Assembly: GCF_018474015.1 (NCBI RefSeq)
Contig: NZ_JAHCSG010000001.1
Coordinates: 744,001-808,000, forward strand
Length of the DNA: 64,000 nt
Reading direction: 5' to 3'
Origin: Williamsia sp. CHRR-6
GTDB lineage: Bacteria > Actinomycetota > Actinomycetes > Mycobacteriales > Mycobacteriaceae
Position numbers and translations under genes: made by a program. Of the stretch, positions 26,093 to 35,115 are shown one piece after another. How positions within the stretch are numbered: position 1 is the first letter of the stretch; each line of letters begins with the position of its first letter. Under the pieces are notes generated by a model, which was not told the DNA's origin, ran no database searches, and saw only the letters and a list, made by a program, of their open reading frames with translations.

Positions 26093-26596
26093 ATGCCCGA
26101 GCAGCCACGCAAGGTCGACCCGATCGAGAAGGCTCGTGACAACTGGGTGGCCGCGGGGTGGGGCGATGTGGCCGACGGCATGGTGGCCGTCACTTCGGTG
26201 ATGCGAGCACACCAGATACTGCTGGCGCGGGTGGAGGCCGCGCTGCGACCTTTCGAGCTGACCTTCGCGCGCTTCGAACTCCTGCGCCTGCTGGCTTTCA
26301 GCCGCACCGGTTCGCTACCCATCACCCGCGCCAGCGACCGTCTGCAGGTGCACGTCACCAGCGTCACCCACGCCATCCGGCGACTGGAAGCCGCCGGCCT
26401 CGTGCGTCGGCTTCCCCATCCGACCGACGGTCGGACCACGCTGGTCGAGATCACCCCGGTGGGACGGTCGACGGTCGAAGAGGCCACCGCCCGACTCAAC
26501 GACGAGGTGTTCTCCGACATCGGGCTCTCACCGCAACACTCTGCTGCGCTTGTCGATTCGATCGAAGCCTTACGCCGCAACGCCGGCGACTTCTGA
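26093..26596 (+). CDS. MarR family transcriptional regulator
   Basis: A 167-residue protein with the MarR winged helix: ASDRLQVHVTSVTHAIRRLEAAGLVRR as recognition helix region and HPTDGRTTLVEITPVG as the wing. The N-terminal 35 residues form the dimer helix with DNWVAAGWGDVADGM. Target unknown; it is convergent with the valine operon and divergent from nothing obvious, so it may act elsewhere. Confidence 0.88.
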   Translation: MPEQPRKVDPIEKARDNWVAAGWGDVADGMVAVTSVMRAHQILLARVEAALRPFELTFARFELLRLLAFSRTGSLPITRASDRLQVHVTSVTHAIRRLEAAGLVRRLPHPTDGRTTLVEITPVGRSTVEEATARLNDEVFSDIGLSPQHSAALVDSIEALRRNAGDF

Positions 26597-26599
26597 CCC

Positions 26600-26639
26600 G
26601 TGAGTGAATTGCACCCCCCGGCGGGTGCAATTCACTCAC
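26600..26639. terminator. Perfect 16-bp stem-loop between convergent MarR and mmsB genes
   Basis: GTGAGTGAATTGCACC (26600-26615) and its exact complement (26624-26639) flank an 8-base loop. It lies just past the MarR stop and overlaps the mmsB stop codon. There is no T-tract, but the position between convergent genes suits a bidirectional terminator. The strict symmetry also resembles a repeated palindromic element. Confidence 0.7.
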
Positions 26640-27511
26640 CCGACGCGCAGCGTCTCGATGACCGCGCTGAAATCCTTGCCCGCGTTGTCTTTCGCGAACT
26701 CGGCGTAGATCTCGGCCGCGTGAGTGCCAAGTGGCGCGGTGGCGCCGGTGGAGTTCACCGCATCCATCGCCAGCCCGAGATCCTTGTTCATCAGGGCGGT
26801 GGCAAATCCCGGCGTGAAGTCGTTGTTGGCCGGTGAGGTGGGCACAGGACCGGGCACCGGACAGTTGGTGTGCACCGACCAGCAGTTGCCGGTGGCCCCG
26901 GTGATCACATCGAACAGCGATTGCGCCGACAACCCCAGTTTCTCGGCCAACACGAACGCCTCACCGATGGCGATCTGCTGCACCGCCAACACCATGTTGT
27001 TGCACACCTTGGCCGCCTGGCCGCTGCCGGTGGCACCGCAGTGGATGATCTTGCCCGCCATCGGCTCCAACGCCGGCTTGGCCTGCGCGAAGGCCTCGTC
27101 GCTGCCCCCGACCATGAAGGCCAAGGTCCCCGCAGCGGCACCCTTCACCCCGCCCGACACCGGCGCATCCACCTGGGCGAAACCATGCTCGTCGGCCAAC
27201 GCGTTCACCGCGCGCGCATCGTCGACGGAGATGGTGGAACTGTCGATGAACACCGCACCGGCCGGGGTGACGGGCAGGATCTCGGCGTAGGCCGAGCGCA
27301 CCAGCGCTCCGTTGGGCAGCATCGTGATCACCACGTCGGCATGCGCCACCGCTTCGACCGCCGAACCGACCACCGACACACCGGCTTCGGTGGCCGCAGC
27401 CTGCGCGGCCGGGACCGGGTCATAGCCGTCGACCGTGTGACCCGCAGCGACCAGGTTGGCCGCCATCGGCCCGCCCATGTGGCCCAGACCCAGAAATCCG
27501 ATCCGATTCAT
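26636..27511 (-). CDS. mmsB: 3-hydroxyisobutyrate dehydrogenase
   Basis: A 291-residue beta-hydroxyacid dehydrogenase: N-terminal NAD site IGFLGLGHMGGPMAANL, substrate loop DAPVSGGVKGAAAGTLAFMVGG and catalytic lysine segment GQAAKVCNNMVLA. It oxidises 3-hydroxyisobutyrate to methylmalonate semialdehyde in valine catabolism. The start overlaps the acyl-CoA dehydrogenase stop (ATGA), and mmsA is upstream in the same unit, confirming the pathway. Confidence 0.93.
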   Translation of the reverse strand: MNRIGFLGLGHMGGPMAANLVAAGHTVDGYDPVPAAQAAATEAGVSVVGSAVEAVAHADVVITMLPNGALVRSAYAEILPVTPAGAVFIDSSTISVDDARAVNALADEHGFAQVDAPVSGGVKGAAAGTLAFMVGGSDEAFAQAKPALEPMAGKIIHCGATGSGQAAKVCNNMVLAVQQIAIGEAFVLAEKLGLSAQSLFDVITGATGNCWSVHTNCPVPGPVPTSPANNDFTPGFATALMNKDLGLAMDAVNSTGATAPLGTHAAEIYAEFAKDNAGKDFSAVIETLRVG

Positions 27512-28707
27512 CTCGAACGCCCTCCCCCGGTGGCATCGGCGGCAACCGCGCGTCCGATGACCAACCGCATGATCTCGTTGGTGCCCTCGAGGATTCGATT
27601 CACCCGCAGATCACGGACGATCTTCTCCACCCCGTAGTCGTGCAGGTATCCGTACCCGCCGTGTAGCTGCAGTGCCTTGTCGGCCACCTCGTAACAGTGC
27701 TCGGTCACGAACTTCTTGGCCATCGCGCACAACGCCACCTTGTCGGGGTGATCGTTGTCCAAGGCGGTCGCCGCGCGCTCCAGGATGAGTCGCGACGCCT
27801 CGATGTCGGTGGCCATGTCGGCCAACGTGAACCGGATGGTCGGCTCGTCGATGAGGCTGCCGCCGAACGCTTCCCGATCACGCAAATAGGACTTGGCCAG
27901 ATCCAACGCCTGACGGGCACCGCCCAGCGAGCAGGCCGCGATGTTGAGTCGGCCGCCGTTGAGCCCGTTCATGGCGATCCGGAAACCCGTGCCCTCACCC
28001 GCGGGGCCACCCAACATGTTGGCGGCCGGCACCCGCACCCCGTCGAACACGACCTGCGCGGTGGGCTGGGCATTCCAGCCCATCTTCTTCTCCTGGGCAC
28101 CGAATGACAGTCCAGGCGTTCCGTTCTCGACGATGAACGTAGAGATGCCCTTGGGTCCGTCACCACCGGTGCGGGCCATCACCACGTACACGTCCGACAC
28201 CCCACCACCGGAGATGAACTGCTTCACCCCGTCGAGAACGTAGTGGTCGCCGTCACGAACGGCCTTGGTGCGCAACGCTGCCGCATCCGACCCGGCCGAC
28301 GGCTCGGTGAGGCAATAGCTGGCGACGAGCTCCATGGGGGCCAGCTTGGGAATCCACTTGGCGCGCTGCTCCACGGTGCCGAACTGATCGATCATCCAGG
28401 TGGCCATGTTGTGGATGGACAGGAACGCCGAAGTGGTCGGATCGGCCACCGCGAGTTCGGTGAAGATCCGCACGCCGTCGAGCCGGGTGAGCCCGCTACC
28501 ACCGAACTCTTCGTCGCAGTAGATGGCGGCCATCCCCAACTCGGCGGCCTCGCGCAGCTCATCGATCGGAAAGTGCTTGCTCGCATCCCATTCCAACGCG
28601 AACGGGGCGATCTTCTTGGCCGCGAACGCGGCGGCGGTCTCGGCGATCACGTCACTGACATCGTCGGTGGCCGATCCGTGGGCGCTTGCGGTGGTTGCGA
28701 CAGCCAT
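27508..28707 (-). CDS. Acyl-CoA dehydrogenase of valine catabolism (isobutyryl-CoA dehydrogenase type)
   Basis: A 399-residue acyl-CoA dehydrogenase with MELVASYCLTEPSAGSDAAALRT (FAD and substrate contacts), a CoA-binding segment GLNGGRLNIAACSLGGARQAL, and near the C-terminus the conserved QLHGGYGYLHDYGVEKIVRDLR followed by ILEGTNEIMRL, where Glu is the usual catalytic base. Its place between mmsA and mmsB indicates oxidation of isobutyryl-CoA to methacrylyl-CoA. I chose ATG 28707; the extension upstream overlaps mmsA. Confidence 0.9.
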   Translation of the reverse strand: MAVATTASAHGSATDDVSDVIAETAAAFAAKKIAPFALEWDASKHFPIDELREAAELGMAAIYCDEEFGGSGLTRLDGVRIFTELAVADPTTSAFLSIHNMATWMIDQFGTVEQRAKWIPKLAPMELVASYCLTEPSAGSDAAALRTKAVRDGDHYVLDGVKQFISGGGVSDVYVVMARTGGDGPKGISTFIVENGTPGLSFGAQEKKMGWNAQPTAQVVFDGVRVPAANMLGGPAGEGTGFRIAMNGLNGGRLNIAACSLGGARQALDLAKSYLRDREAFGGSLIDEPTIRFTLADMATDIEASRLILERAATALDNDHPDKVALCAMAKKFVTEHCYEVADKALQLHGGYGYLHDYGVEKIVRDLRVNRILEGTNEIMRLVIGRAVAADATGGGRSR

Positions 28708-28709
28708 GC

Positions 28710-30230
28710 TCACTCCATCGTCGGGATGACGAACTCGGCGCCATCCTTGATTCCCGACGGCCACCGCGTGGTGATCGTCTTGACCTTGGTGTAGAACTGG
28801 ATCGATGCGGTGCCGTGCTGGTTGAGATCGCCGAATCCGGATCGCTTCCAGCCGCCAAATGTGTGGTAGGCCACCGGAACCGGGATCGGGACGTTGACGC
28901 CCACCATCCCCACCTGCACGCGTGACACGAAATCCCTTGCGGCGTCACCGTCTTGGGTGAAGATGGCCACGCCGTTGCCGTATTCGTGCTCAGACGGCAG
29001 GGCAAGTGCCTCCTCGTAGGTCTTGGCCCGCACGATGCACAGCACCGGGCCGAAGATCTCATCGGTGTAGATCGACATGTCCTTGGTGACATGGTCGAAC
29101 AGGGTGGGGCCGATGAAGTAACCGCCCTCCAGCGAGGCGTCACCGAACGTGAGGTCGTCGGCGGCCCGCTCGCGACCGTCGATCACGATTTCGGCGCCGG
29201 CGTCGACGCCCTGGCGGATGTAGTCGCGCACCCGCTCCAACGCAGCCGAGGTGACCAGCGGACCGTAGTCGGCTTTGGGGTCGTGACTGTGGCCGACGCG
29301 CAGCGCCCGGACGCGGTCGACGAGCCTGGCGCGCAGGCGGTTTGCCGTCTCCTCGCCGACCGGCACGGCCACGCTGATGGCCATGCATCGCTCACCGGCG
29401 CTGCCGTAGCCGGCGCCGATCAACGCGTCGACCACCTGGTCGAGGTCGGCGTCGGGCAGGATGATCATGTGGTTCTTGGCGCCACCGAAGCACTGGGCGC
29501 GCTTCCCGTTGGCGGCCGCGGTCGAGTAGATGTACTGCGCGATGTCGGAGCTTCCGACAAAACCGAAAGCCTGCACGTCGGGGTGGTTGAGCAGCGCGTC
29601 GACGGCCACCTTGTCGCCGTGCACAACCTGGAAGGCCCCGGCGGGCAGGCCGGCTTCGAGAAACAGCTCGGCCAGGCGCAGCGGCACCGACGGATCACGC
29701 TCGGACGGCTTGAGCACGAACGCATTTCCACACGCGAGCGCCGGACCGGCCTTCCACAGCGGGATCATCGCGGGGAAGTTGAACGGGGTGATGCCGGCGA
29801 CCACCCCGAGGGGCTGGCGGATGGAGTGGACGTCGATGCCGGTACCGGCACCCTCGGTGAACTCGCCCTTGATGAGGTGCGGGATGCCGATGGCGAACTC
29901 GATGACCTCCACGCCGCGCTGGATGTCACCCTTGGCGTCGGCGATGGTCTTGCCGTGCTCGATGGAGAGCAGCTCGGCGAGCTCGTCGACGTTGTCGTTG
30001 ACGAGCTGGATGAACTTCATCATCACGCGAGCACGTCGCTGCGGGTTGTATGCGGCCCATACCTTCTGGGCGTCGACGGCCACGGCCACGGCGGCGTCGA
30101 CCTCCTCGACCGACGCGAGCGGCACGGTGGCCTGGACCTCGCCGGTGCTCGGGTTCAACACGTCGGCACTGCGGCCGGAGGTGCCGGCGCGCCGGGCGCC
30201 GGAGATGAAGTGCGGAATCTCGTTGGTCAT
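28710..30230 (-). CDS. mmsA: Methylmalonate-semialdehyde dehydrogenase (CoA-acylating)
   Basis: A 506-residue aldehyde dehydrogenase. The active-site region reads GSAGERCMAISVAV with the catalytic Cys, and GVVAGITPFNFPAMIPLW is the NAD-binding stretch. MmsA converts methylmalonate semialdehyde to propionyl-CoA. It is first in the minus-strand unit with the acyl-CoA dehydrogenase two bases downstream and then mmsB. I chose ATG 30230 (MTNEIPHFISG) rather than the ATG 12 codons upstream because family members start here. The upstream region carries a pair of operator-like dyads. Confidence 0.93.
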   Translation of the reverse strand: MTNEIPHFISGARRAGTSGRSADVLNPSTGEVQATVPLASVEEVDAAVAVAVDAQKVWAAYNPQRRARVMMKFIQLVNDNVDELAELLSIEHGKTIADAKGDIQRGVEVIEFAIGIPHLIKGEFTEGAGTGIDVHSIRQPLGVVAGITPFNFPAMIPLWKAGPALACGNAFVLKPSERDPSVPLRLAELFLEAGLPAGAFQVVHGDKVAVDALLNHPDVQAFGFVGSSDIAQYIYSTAAANGKRAQCFGGAKNHMIILPDADLDQVVDALIGAGYGSAGERCMAISVAVPVGEETANRLRARLVDRVRALRVGHSHDPKADYGPLVTSAALERVRDYIRQGVDAGAEIVIDGRERAADDLTFGDASLEGGYFIGPTLFDHVTKDMSIYTDEIFGPVLCIVRAKTYEEALALPSEHEYGNGVAIFTQDGDAARDFVSRVQVGMVGVNVPIPVPVAYHTFGGWKRSGFGDLNQHGTASIQFYTKVKTITTRWPSGIKDGAEFVIPTME

Positions 30231-30271
30231 TGCGGTCCCCAAGTTCGGTGTGACGGCGGCCTGCACCGCTT

Positions 30272-30311
30272 ACTTGGATATCCTAGTGACAGAACACTTG
30301 CATGTCCAAGT
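30272..30311. promoter_or_regulatory. Two operator-like dyads in the mmsA / acyl-CoA synthetase divergent promoter
   Basis: ACTTGGATATCCTAGT (30272-30287) is a near-perfect dyad, and ACTTGCATGTCCAAGT (30296-30311) is a second copy matching it at 13 of 16 positions. The two share an ACTTG...TCCNAGT core and are centred 24 bp apart in the 176-base divergent region. They look like tandem binding sites for one dimeric regulator controlling both directions. Confidence 0.6.
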
Positions 30312-30406
30312 TTCTGATCATGTGACTGCCGTCACGTATCGTTTTCATCAGATGTCGTCGGCCTGCCACCCGGGCCGTTCGGAACCGACGAGAAGAGGCG
30401 TCGCAG

Positions 30407-32263
30407 ATGGCAGGCAGCACAGGACCGAGCGGGATCGGCGGCACCGGGACCACACGCTTCCTCGCAGCCCGCAACCTCCTACTGGACCACCCAGAGGACT
30501 ATCAGCGCGCCGTCACCGACTTCACCTGGCCCGAACTCGACGAATGGAACTGGGCCACCGACTGGTTCGACGTGATGGCCACCGGCGCCGCCGCCGAGGG
30601 GCCGCACGGCGTGAGCCCCGACAGCCCGGCGCTGTGGATCGTGGAGGAGGACGGTAGCCAGACGCGGTTCACCTTCGCCGAGATGCGGGAGCGCTCCATC
30701 CGCCTGTCGGCCTGGCTGCATCACACGGTCGGCGTACGTCCCGGTGATCGCATCCTGCTGATGCTGTCCAACCAGGTGGAGCTGTGGGACGCGATGCTGG
30801 CCGCGATGCGCCTGGGTGCGGTGGTCATCCCGGCCACCACCCTGCTCTCGGAGTCCGACATCGCCGACCGGGTGCAGCGTGGCGGGGTGGCGCATGTGAT
30901 CGCGCGCAGTGAACTGGCTCCCGCGTTCGACACCGTGGGCTCTGCCCACAACCCGAACACCGTGGGCTCTGCCCACACCCGCATCAGCGTGGGCCCACCG
31001 GTGCCCGGTTGGCTCGACATCGCCGACGCCCGTTCGGCCGCAGTCGATTTCGTCCCCACACACCGTACCCACGCCGACGACACGCTGCTGCTCTACTTCA
31101 CCTCGGGCACCACCTCCAAGCCCAAGCTGGTCGAACACACTCACGCCTCCTATCCCGTGGGGCATCTGTCGACGATGTACTGGATCGGGTTACGTCCTGG
31201 CGATGTCCACCTCAACGTGTCGTCGCCGGGCTGGGCCAAGCACGCGTGGTCGAACGTGTTCGCGCCGTGGATCGCCGGCGCGTGCGTCTTCGTCTACAAC
31301 TACGCCCGCTTCGACCCCGCGGCTCTGCTGCGGGAGATGCAGCGTTGCGGGGTGAGCAGCTTCTGTGCGCCACCGACGGTGTGGCGCATGTTGATCCAAC
31401 ATGATCTGAGCGCGCTGACCACCCCGCCGCGCGTGGTGGTCGGTGCGGGCGAGCCCTTGAACCCCGAGGTGATCGAGCGGGTCCGCGCGGCCTGGGGTGT
31501 GACCATCCGCGACGGGTTCGGGCAGACCGAGAGCACGGTGCAGATCGCCAACACCCCCGGACAACCGGTGCGCGACGGCTCTATGGGGCGGCCCTGCCCC
31601 GGCTATGTGGTCACCCTCGTCGATCCGGCCACCGGTGCGACTGGAGTCGCGGAGGGCGAGATCTGTCTGGATCTCTCCGCGCGACCGTTGGGGCTGATGG
31701 TCGGTTACCACGGTGACCCGCAGCGCACCGCCACGGCGATGGCGGGCGGGGTGTATCACACCGGCGACGTGGGCAGCCGGGATGCCGACGGCTACATCAC
31801 CTACGTGGGTCGCACCGACGACGTGTTCAAGTCCAGCGATTACCGCATCAGTCCGTTCGAGCTGGAATCGGTTCTGCTGGAACATGATGCGGTGGCCGAG
31901 GCAGCCGTGGTGCCTGCTCCCGACGAACTGCGCCTGTCGGTGCCCAAGGCCTACATCGTGTTGGCCGCAGGCCACGAGCCCACCGAGGCGACCGCGGAGT
32001 CGATCTTCGAGCACAGCCGCACGCACCTGGCCGCCTACAAACGCATCCGGCGGATCACTTTCGCGGAGTTGCCCAAGACCATCTCCGGCAAGATCCGCCG
32101 GGTGGAGTTGCGGCGGATCGAGCAGGGTCGCCTCGAACACGCTCAGACGCACGAGTCGGCGACCGACTCTCCCGAACTCCCGGTCCTTCCCGAGTTCCTC
32201 GACACTGCGCGCGCCGACCGGGGTGGCGCGCCATCTGACACGAACGGTAGTCTGAATCAATGA
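30407..32263 (+). CDS. Medium-chain acyl-CoA synthetase (AMP-binding, ACSM-like)
   Basis: A 618-residue adenylate-forming enzyme: P-loop LLYFTSGTTSKPKLVEHTH, FGQTESTVQIAN (A5), YHTGDVGSRDADGYITYVGRTDDVFKSSDYRISPFELE (A7-A8) and the C-terminal lysine in LPKTISGKIRRVELR. It activates a fatty, branched or aryl acid to its CoA ester. An in-frame insert at 30931-30977 repeats TVGSAH twice and is not part of the usual family sequence. It is divergent from mmsA and overlaps the FAD-oxidase gene by four bases, so it may feed acids into the valine-type pathway (inference). Confidence 0.9.
   Translation: MAGSTGPSGIGGTGTTRFLAARNLLLDHPEDYQRAVTDFTWPELDEWNWATDWFDVMATGAAAEGPHGVSPDSPALWIVEEDGSQTRFTFAEMRERSIRLSAWLHHTVGVRPGDRILLMLSNQVELWDAMLAAMRLGAVVIPATTLLSESDIADRVQRGGVAHVIARSELAPAFDTVGSAHNPNTVGSAHTRISVGPPVPGWLDIADARSAAVDFVPTHRTHADDTLLLYFTSGTTSKPKLVEHTHASYPVGHLSTMYWIGLRPGDVHLNVSSPGWAKHAWSNVFAPWIAGACVFVYNYARFDPAALLREMQRCGVSSFCAPPTVWRMLIQHDLSALTTPPRVVVGAGEPLNPEVIERVRAAWGVTIRDGFGQTESTVQIANTPGQPVRDGSMGRPCPGYVVTLVDPATGATGVAEGEICLDLSARPLGLMVGYHGDPQRTATAMAGGVYHTGDVGSRDADGYITYVGRTDDVFKSSDYRISPFELESVLLEHDAVAEAAVVPAPDELRLSVPKAYIVLAAGHEPTEATAESIFEHSRTHLAAYKRIRRITFAELPKTISGKIRRVELRRIEQGRLEHAQTHESATDSPELPVLPEFLDTARADRGGAPSDTNGSLNQ
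30931..30977. repeat. Duplicated hairpin repeat inside the acyl-CoA synthetase gene
   Basis: A 20-bp unit containing the hairpin GTGGGC-TCT-GCCCAC occurs at 30931-30950 and again at 30958-30977, 27 bp (nine codons) apart, followed by a partial third GTGGGCCCAC. The insertion keeps the reading frame and adds two TVGSAH blocks to the protein. Confidence 0.85.
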
Positions 32264-33630
32264 CCAGCACTCTCGCCCTCGATGACCTCATCGCCGCGCT
32301 CCCCGAGGGGACCGTCGTCACCGATCCCGACATCATCGGTGGATATCGGCAGGACCGAGCCCTCGACCCCGACGCCGGGATGCCGCTGGCGGTGGTGCGC
32401 GCCAACTCCACCGATGACGTGGTCGCCGCCGTGAAGTGGGCGGCGGCCCACCGGGTGGCCATCGTGCCGCGTGGCGCGGGCACCGGGCTGTCCGGCGGCT
32501 CCAGCGGCGTGGGCGGCGCCATCACGATCAGCACCGAGCGCATGCGCGACATCACCATCGACACGGTCACCCGGGTGGCCGTGGTGCAGCCCGGTCTGCT
32601 CAACGTGGAGGTCAAGAAAGCCGCCGCCGAGAACGGACTCTGGTATCCGCCGGACCCGTCGTCGTATGAGATCTGTTCCATCGGCGGCAACGCCGCCACC
32701 AACGCCGGCGGACTGTGCTGCGTGAAGTACGGCGTCACCACCGACTACGTGCTGGGCATGCAGGTGGTGCTCGCCGACGGTCGGGTCATCCGCCTGGGCG
32801 GGCCGCGGTTGAAGGATTCGGCCGGTCTGTCGCTGACCAAGCTGTTCGTGGGCAGCGAGGGCACGCTGGGCATCATCACCGAGCTGACGCTGCGGCTGCT
32901 GCCGCCGCAGCCGGCCAAGTCGACGGTGGTGGCCAGCTTCGCCGACGTCCGCGACGCGACCTCGGCCGTGCTCGACATCGTCAACCAGATCCGACCGGCC
33001 ATGTTGGAGTTCATGGATTCCGTGGCGATCAACGCCGTGGAGGATGACCTGAAGATGGGTCTCGACCGTGAGGCGGGCGCGCTGATGGTCGCCCAGAGCG
33101 ACGCACCCGGTGCCGCCGCCGACGAGGAGATCCGCATCATCACCGAAGCGTTCGAGGCCCACAACGCCTCGGAGGTGTTCGCCACCGACGATCCCGACGA
33201 GGGTGAGGCGTTCACCGTGGCTCGGCGCGTGGCCATCCCGTGCGTGGAGAAGAAGGGGATGCTACTGCTCGAGGATGTGGGCGTGCCGCTGCCCAAGCTG
33301 CCCGACCTGGTGGAGGGCATCGCCGACATCGCAGCTCGCCGCGAGGTGATCATCTCGGTGATCGCCCACGCCGGGGACGGCAACACCCACCCTCTGATCG
33401 TGGTCGATCCCGACGACGAGGACCAAAAGCGCCGCGGCGACATCGCTTTCGGTGAGGTGATGGATCTGGCGATCGCGCTGGGCGGAACCATCACCGGCGA
33501 GCACGGCGTGGGCCGGATGAAGAAGGCGTGGCTGCCCAATCAGGTGGGCGAAGATGTCATGGACATCACCCGCAAGATCAAGGCTGCACTCGACCCCGAC
33601 GGTCTGCTCAACCCCGGGTCCATCGTCTGA
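32260..33630 (+). CDS. FAD-linked oxidase (glycolate/D-lactate dehydrogenase, GlcD type)
   Basis: A 456-residue VAO-family flavoprotein: FAD-binding segment VPRGAGTGLSGGSSGVGGAI, SIGGNAATNAGGLCCVKYG, and the C-terminal cap with VIAHAGDGNTHPLI and GTITGEHGVGRMKK, the latter holding active-site residues of the D-2-hydroxyacid dehydrogenase group. It oxidises a 2-hydroxyacid such as D-lactate or glycolate. The ATG at 32260 overlaps the synthetase stop (ATGA). No GlcE/GlcF partner is nearby, so it is probably a single-subunit enzyme. Confidence 0.9.
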   Translation: MTSTLALDDLIAALPEGTVVTDPDIIGGYRQDRALDPDAGMPLAVVRANSTDDVVAAVKWAAAHRVAIVPRGAGTGLSGGSSGVGGAITISTERMRDITIDTVTRVAVVQPGLLNVEVKKAAAENGLWYPPDPSSYEICSIGGNAATNAGGLCCVKYGVTTDYVLGMQVVLADGRVIRLGGPRLKDSAGLSLTKLFVGSEGTLGIITELTLRLLPPQPAKSTVVASFADVRDATSAVLDIVNQIRPAMLEFMDSVAINAVEDDLKMGLDREAGALMVAQSDAPGAAADEEIRIITEAFEAHNASEVFATDDPDEGEAFTVARRVAIPCVEKKGMLLLEDVGVPLPKLPDLVEGIADIAARREVIISVIAHAGDGNTHPLIVVDPDDEDQKRRGDIAFGEVMDLAIALGGTITGEHGVGRMKKAWLPNQVGEDVMDITRKIKAALDPDGLLNPGSIV

Positions 33631-33656
33631 TCGGCACCTCAAGCGGCCCAGCCGGC

Positions 33657-35057
33657 TCAGTACCCGAAATACTTCTCCAGCAACCGAAGCCAGATCTCGC
33701 TGCCTGTGGGGTACGAGGGCACCGCATGCCACAGATCGTCGACGGTGAGCCTGCCGACGATGGCCACCGTGGCGGAGTGGATCAGTTCGCCGGCCTCGGG
33801 CCCGACGAAGGTGGCACCGACGATGGTGCGGCTGGCCTCGTCGACGACGATCTGCGCGGTGCCGCCCGCGTCGTCGCGTAGCAGCCCGATCCCCGAGGCC
33901 GACCGCATCGGTTGGGTGATGACGCTGTGCGCACGCCCAGACCTGCCGGCCGCGCGCTCGGTGAGCCCGACGCTGCCCACCGGCGGATCGGTGAACACGG
34001 CCTGAGGCACCGGCACATCGGGGCGTTGCGGTGGCGGGGTGGCGCCCTCGGCGCGCGCTGCGATGCGCTGACCGACCAGGCGCGCCTGATACTTGCCCCA
34101 GTGGGTGAGCATCGGACCGAAGGACACATCACCGACCGCGTACAGCCAGTCGTGGGCGGCCAGATCACGCGGGTCGCCGACACCGATGGTGTCGAGCCCG
34201 AGTCCCTCGACCGCCGGGCGCCGACCGGTGGCCACCAGAACTTCTGCGGCGGTGAGGGTTTGCCCATCGGCGAGCGTGATGGTCACCGGGCCGCCGTGCA
34301 CCCGACCCACCCCGGTGTCGGCGGCCTCCGGACGCGTGGCGGTGTCGATCACGACACCGGTGCGCACCGCTACTCCGGCCGCCCGCAACCCCTCGGCCAC
34401 CGCGTCGCCGACGAAGTCGTCGAGGGTGGTCAGGACTCGGCTGCGGACCAGCATGGTGACCCGAGAACCCAACGCCGACATCCAGATCGCCGCTTCACAG
34501 GCCACCACGCCCCCGCCGATCACGACGAGGGATTGCGGGATCTCGATGACCCCGGTGGCGTCTCGCGACGTCCATGGGTGGGTGGCGGCCAGGGCATCAG
34601 GCACAGCCACCACGCTGCCGGTGGCCAGGACCACCGCGAGCCCGGCGGTGAGGACGGTCTGCGCACCGCCGTCGTCGACGACGACCCGACGTTCGCCGTC
34701 GATGCGCCCCCGGCCATCGACCACCGTGATGCCCGCACCGGTGGCCCACGTGCGCTGCCCGGCATCGTCGTAGTGGCTCACCCACTGATCGCGGCGCGCC
34801 AACAGGGCGGCGGAATCGAGTGCAGACACCTCGAACCCGGCCAACGAGCGGGCTGCGGCGGCCACCTCCAGCGGTCGCAGCAACGCTTTGCTGGGCATGC
34901 ACGCCCAGTAGGAGCACTCGCCGCCCAACAATTCGGCCTCGACGATGATCGCGGTGCGGTCGGACCCGGAGATGGCGAACTGCGCCGCCACCTCACCGGC
35001 GGGCCCACCTCCGATGACGATGATGTCGGCGTCGGGCGTGGCGGTGTCGGTGGTCAT
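33657..35057 (-). CDS. NAD(P)/FAD-dependent disulfide oxidoreductase (mercuric-reductase-like)
   Basis: A 466-residue class I pyridine nucleotide-disulfide oxidoreductase. It has DIIVIGGGPAGEVAA (FAD), the redox pair in GGECSYWACMPSKALLRP (CxxxxC), SLVVIGGGVVACEAAIWM (NAD(P)), DWLYAVGDVSFGPMLTHWGKYQ and the C-terminal dimerisation domain ending VPSYPTGSEIWLRLLEKYFGY. The dimerisation domain carries the His equivalent segment WHAVPSYPT. It could be a lipoamide, mycothione or quinone reductase; the exact substrate is open. ATG 35057 was chosen over one five codons upstream. Confidence 0.88.
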   Translation of the reverse strand: MTTDTATPDADIIVIGGGPAGEVAAQFAISGSDRTAIIVEAELLGGECSYWACMPSKALLRPLEVAAAARSLAGFEVSALDSAALLARRDQWVSHYDDAGQRTWATGAGITVVDGRGRIDGERRVVVDDGGAQTVLTAGLAVVLATGSVVAVPDALAATHPWTSRDATGVIEIPQSLVVIGGGVVACEAAIWMSALGSRVTMLVRSRVLTTLDDFVGDAVAEGLRAAGVAVRTGVVIDTATRPEAADTGVGRVHGGPVTITLADGQTLTAAEVLVATGRRPAVEGLGLDTIGVGDPRDLAAHDWLYAVGDVSFGPMLTHWGKYQARLVGQRIAARAEGATPPPQRPDVPVPQAVFTDPPVGSVGLTERAAGRSGRAHSVITQPMRSASGIGLLRDDAGGTAQIVVDEASRTIVGATFVGPEAGELIHSATVAIVGRLTVDDLWHAVPSYPTGSEIWLRLLEKYFGY

Positions 35058-35115
35058 GGCACCAGCCTGCAACGATCCCGGGCCCGATCACAGGTGTTCG
35101 GGCGAAATGTGGTGT

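Noticed and set aside
28953-30317. 454-codon plus-strand frame
   Set aside because: Antisense of mmsA with Val/Gly/Asp/His-rich low-complexity composition.
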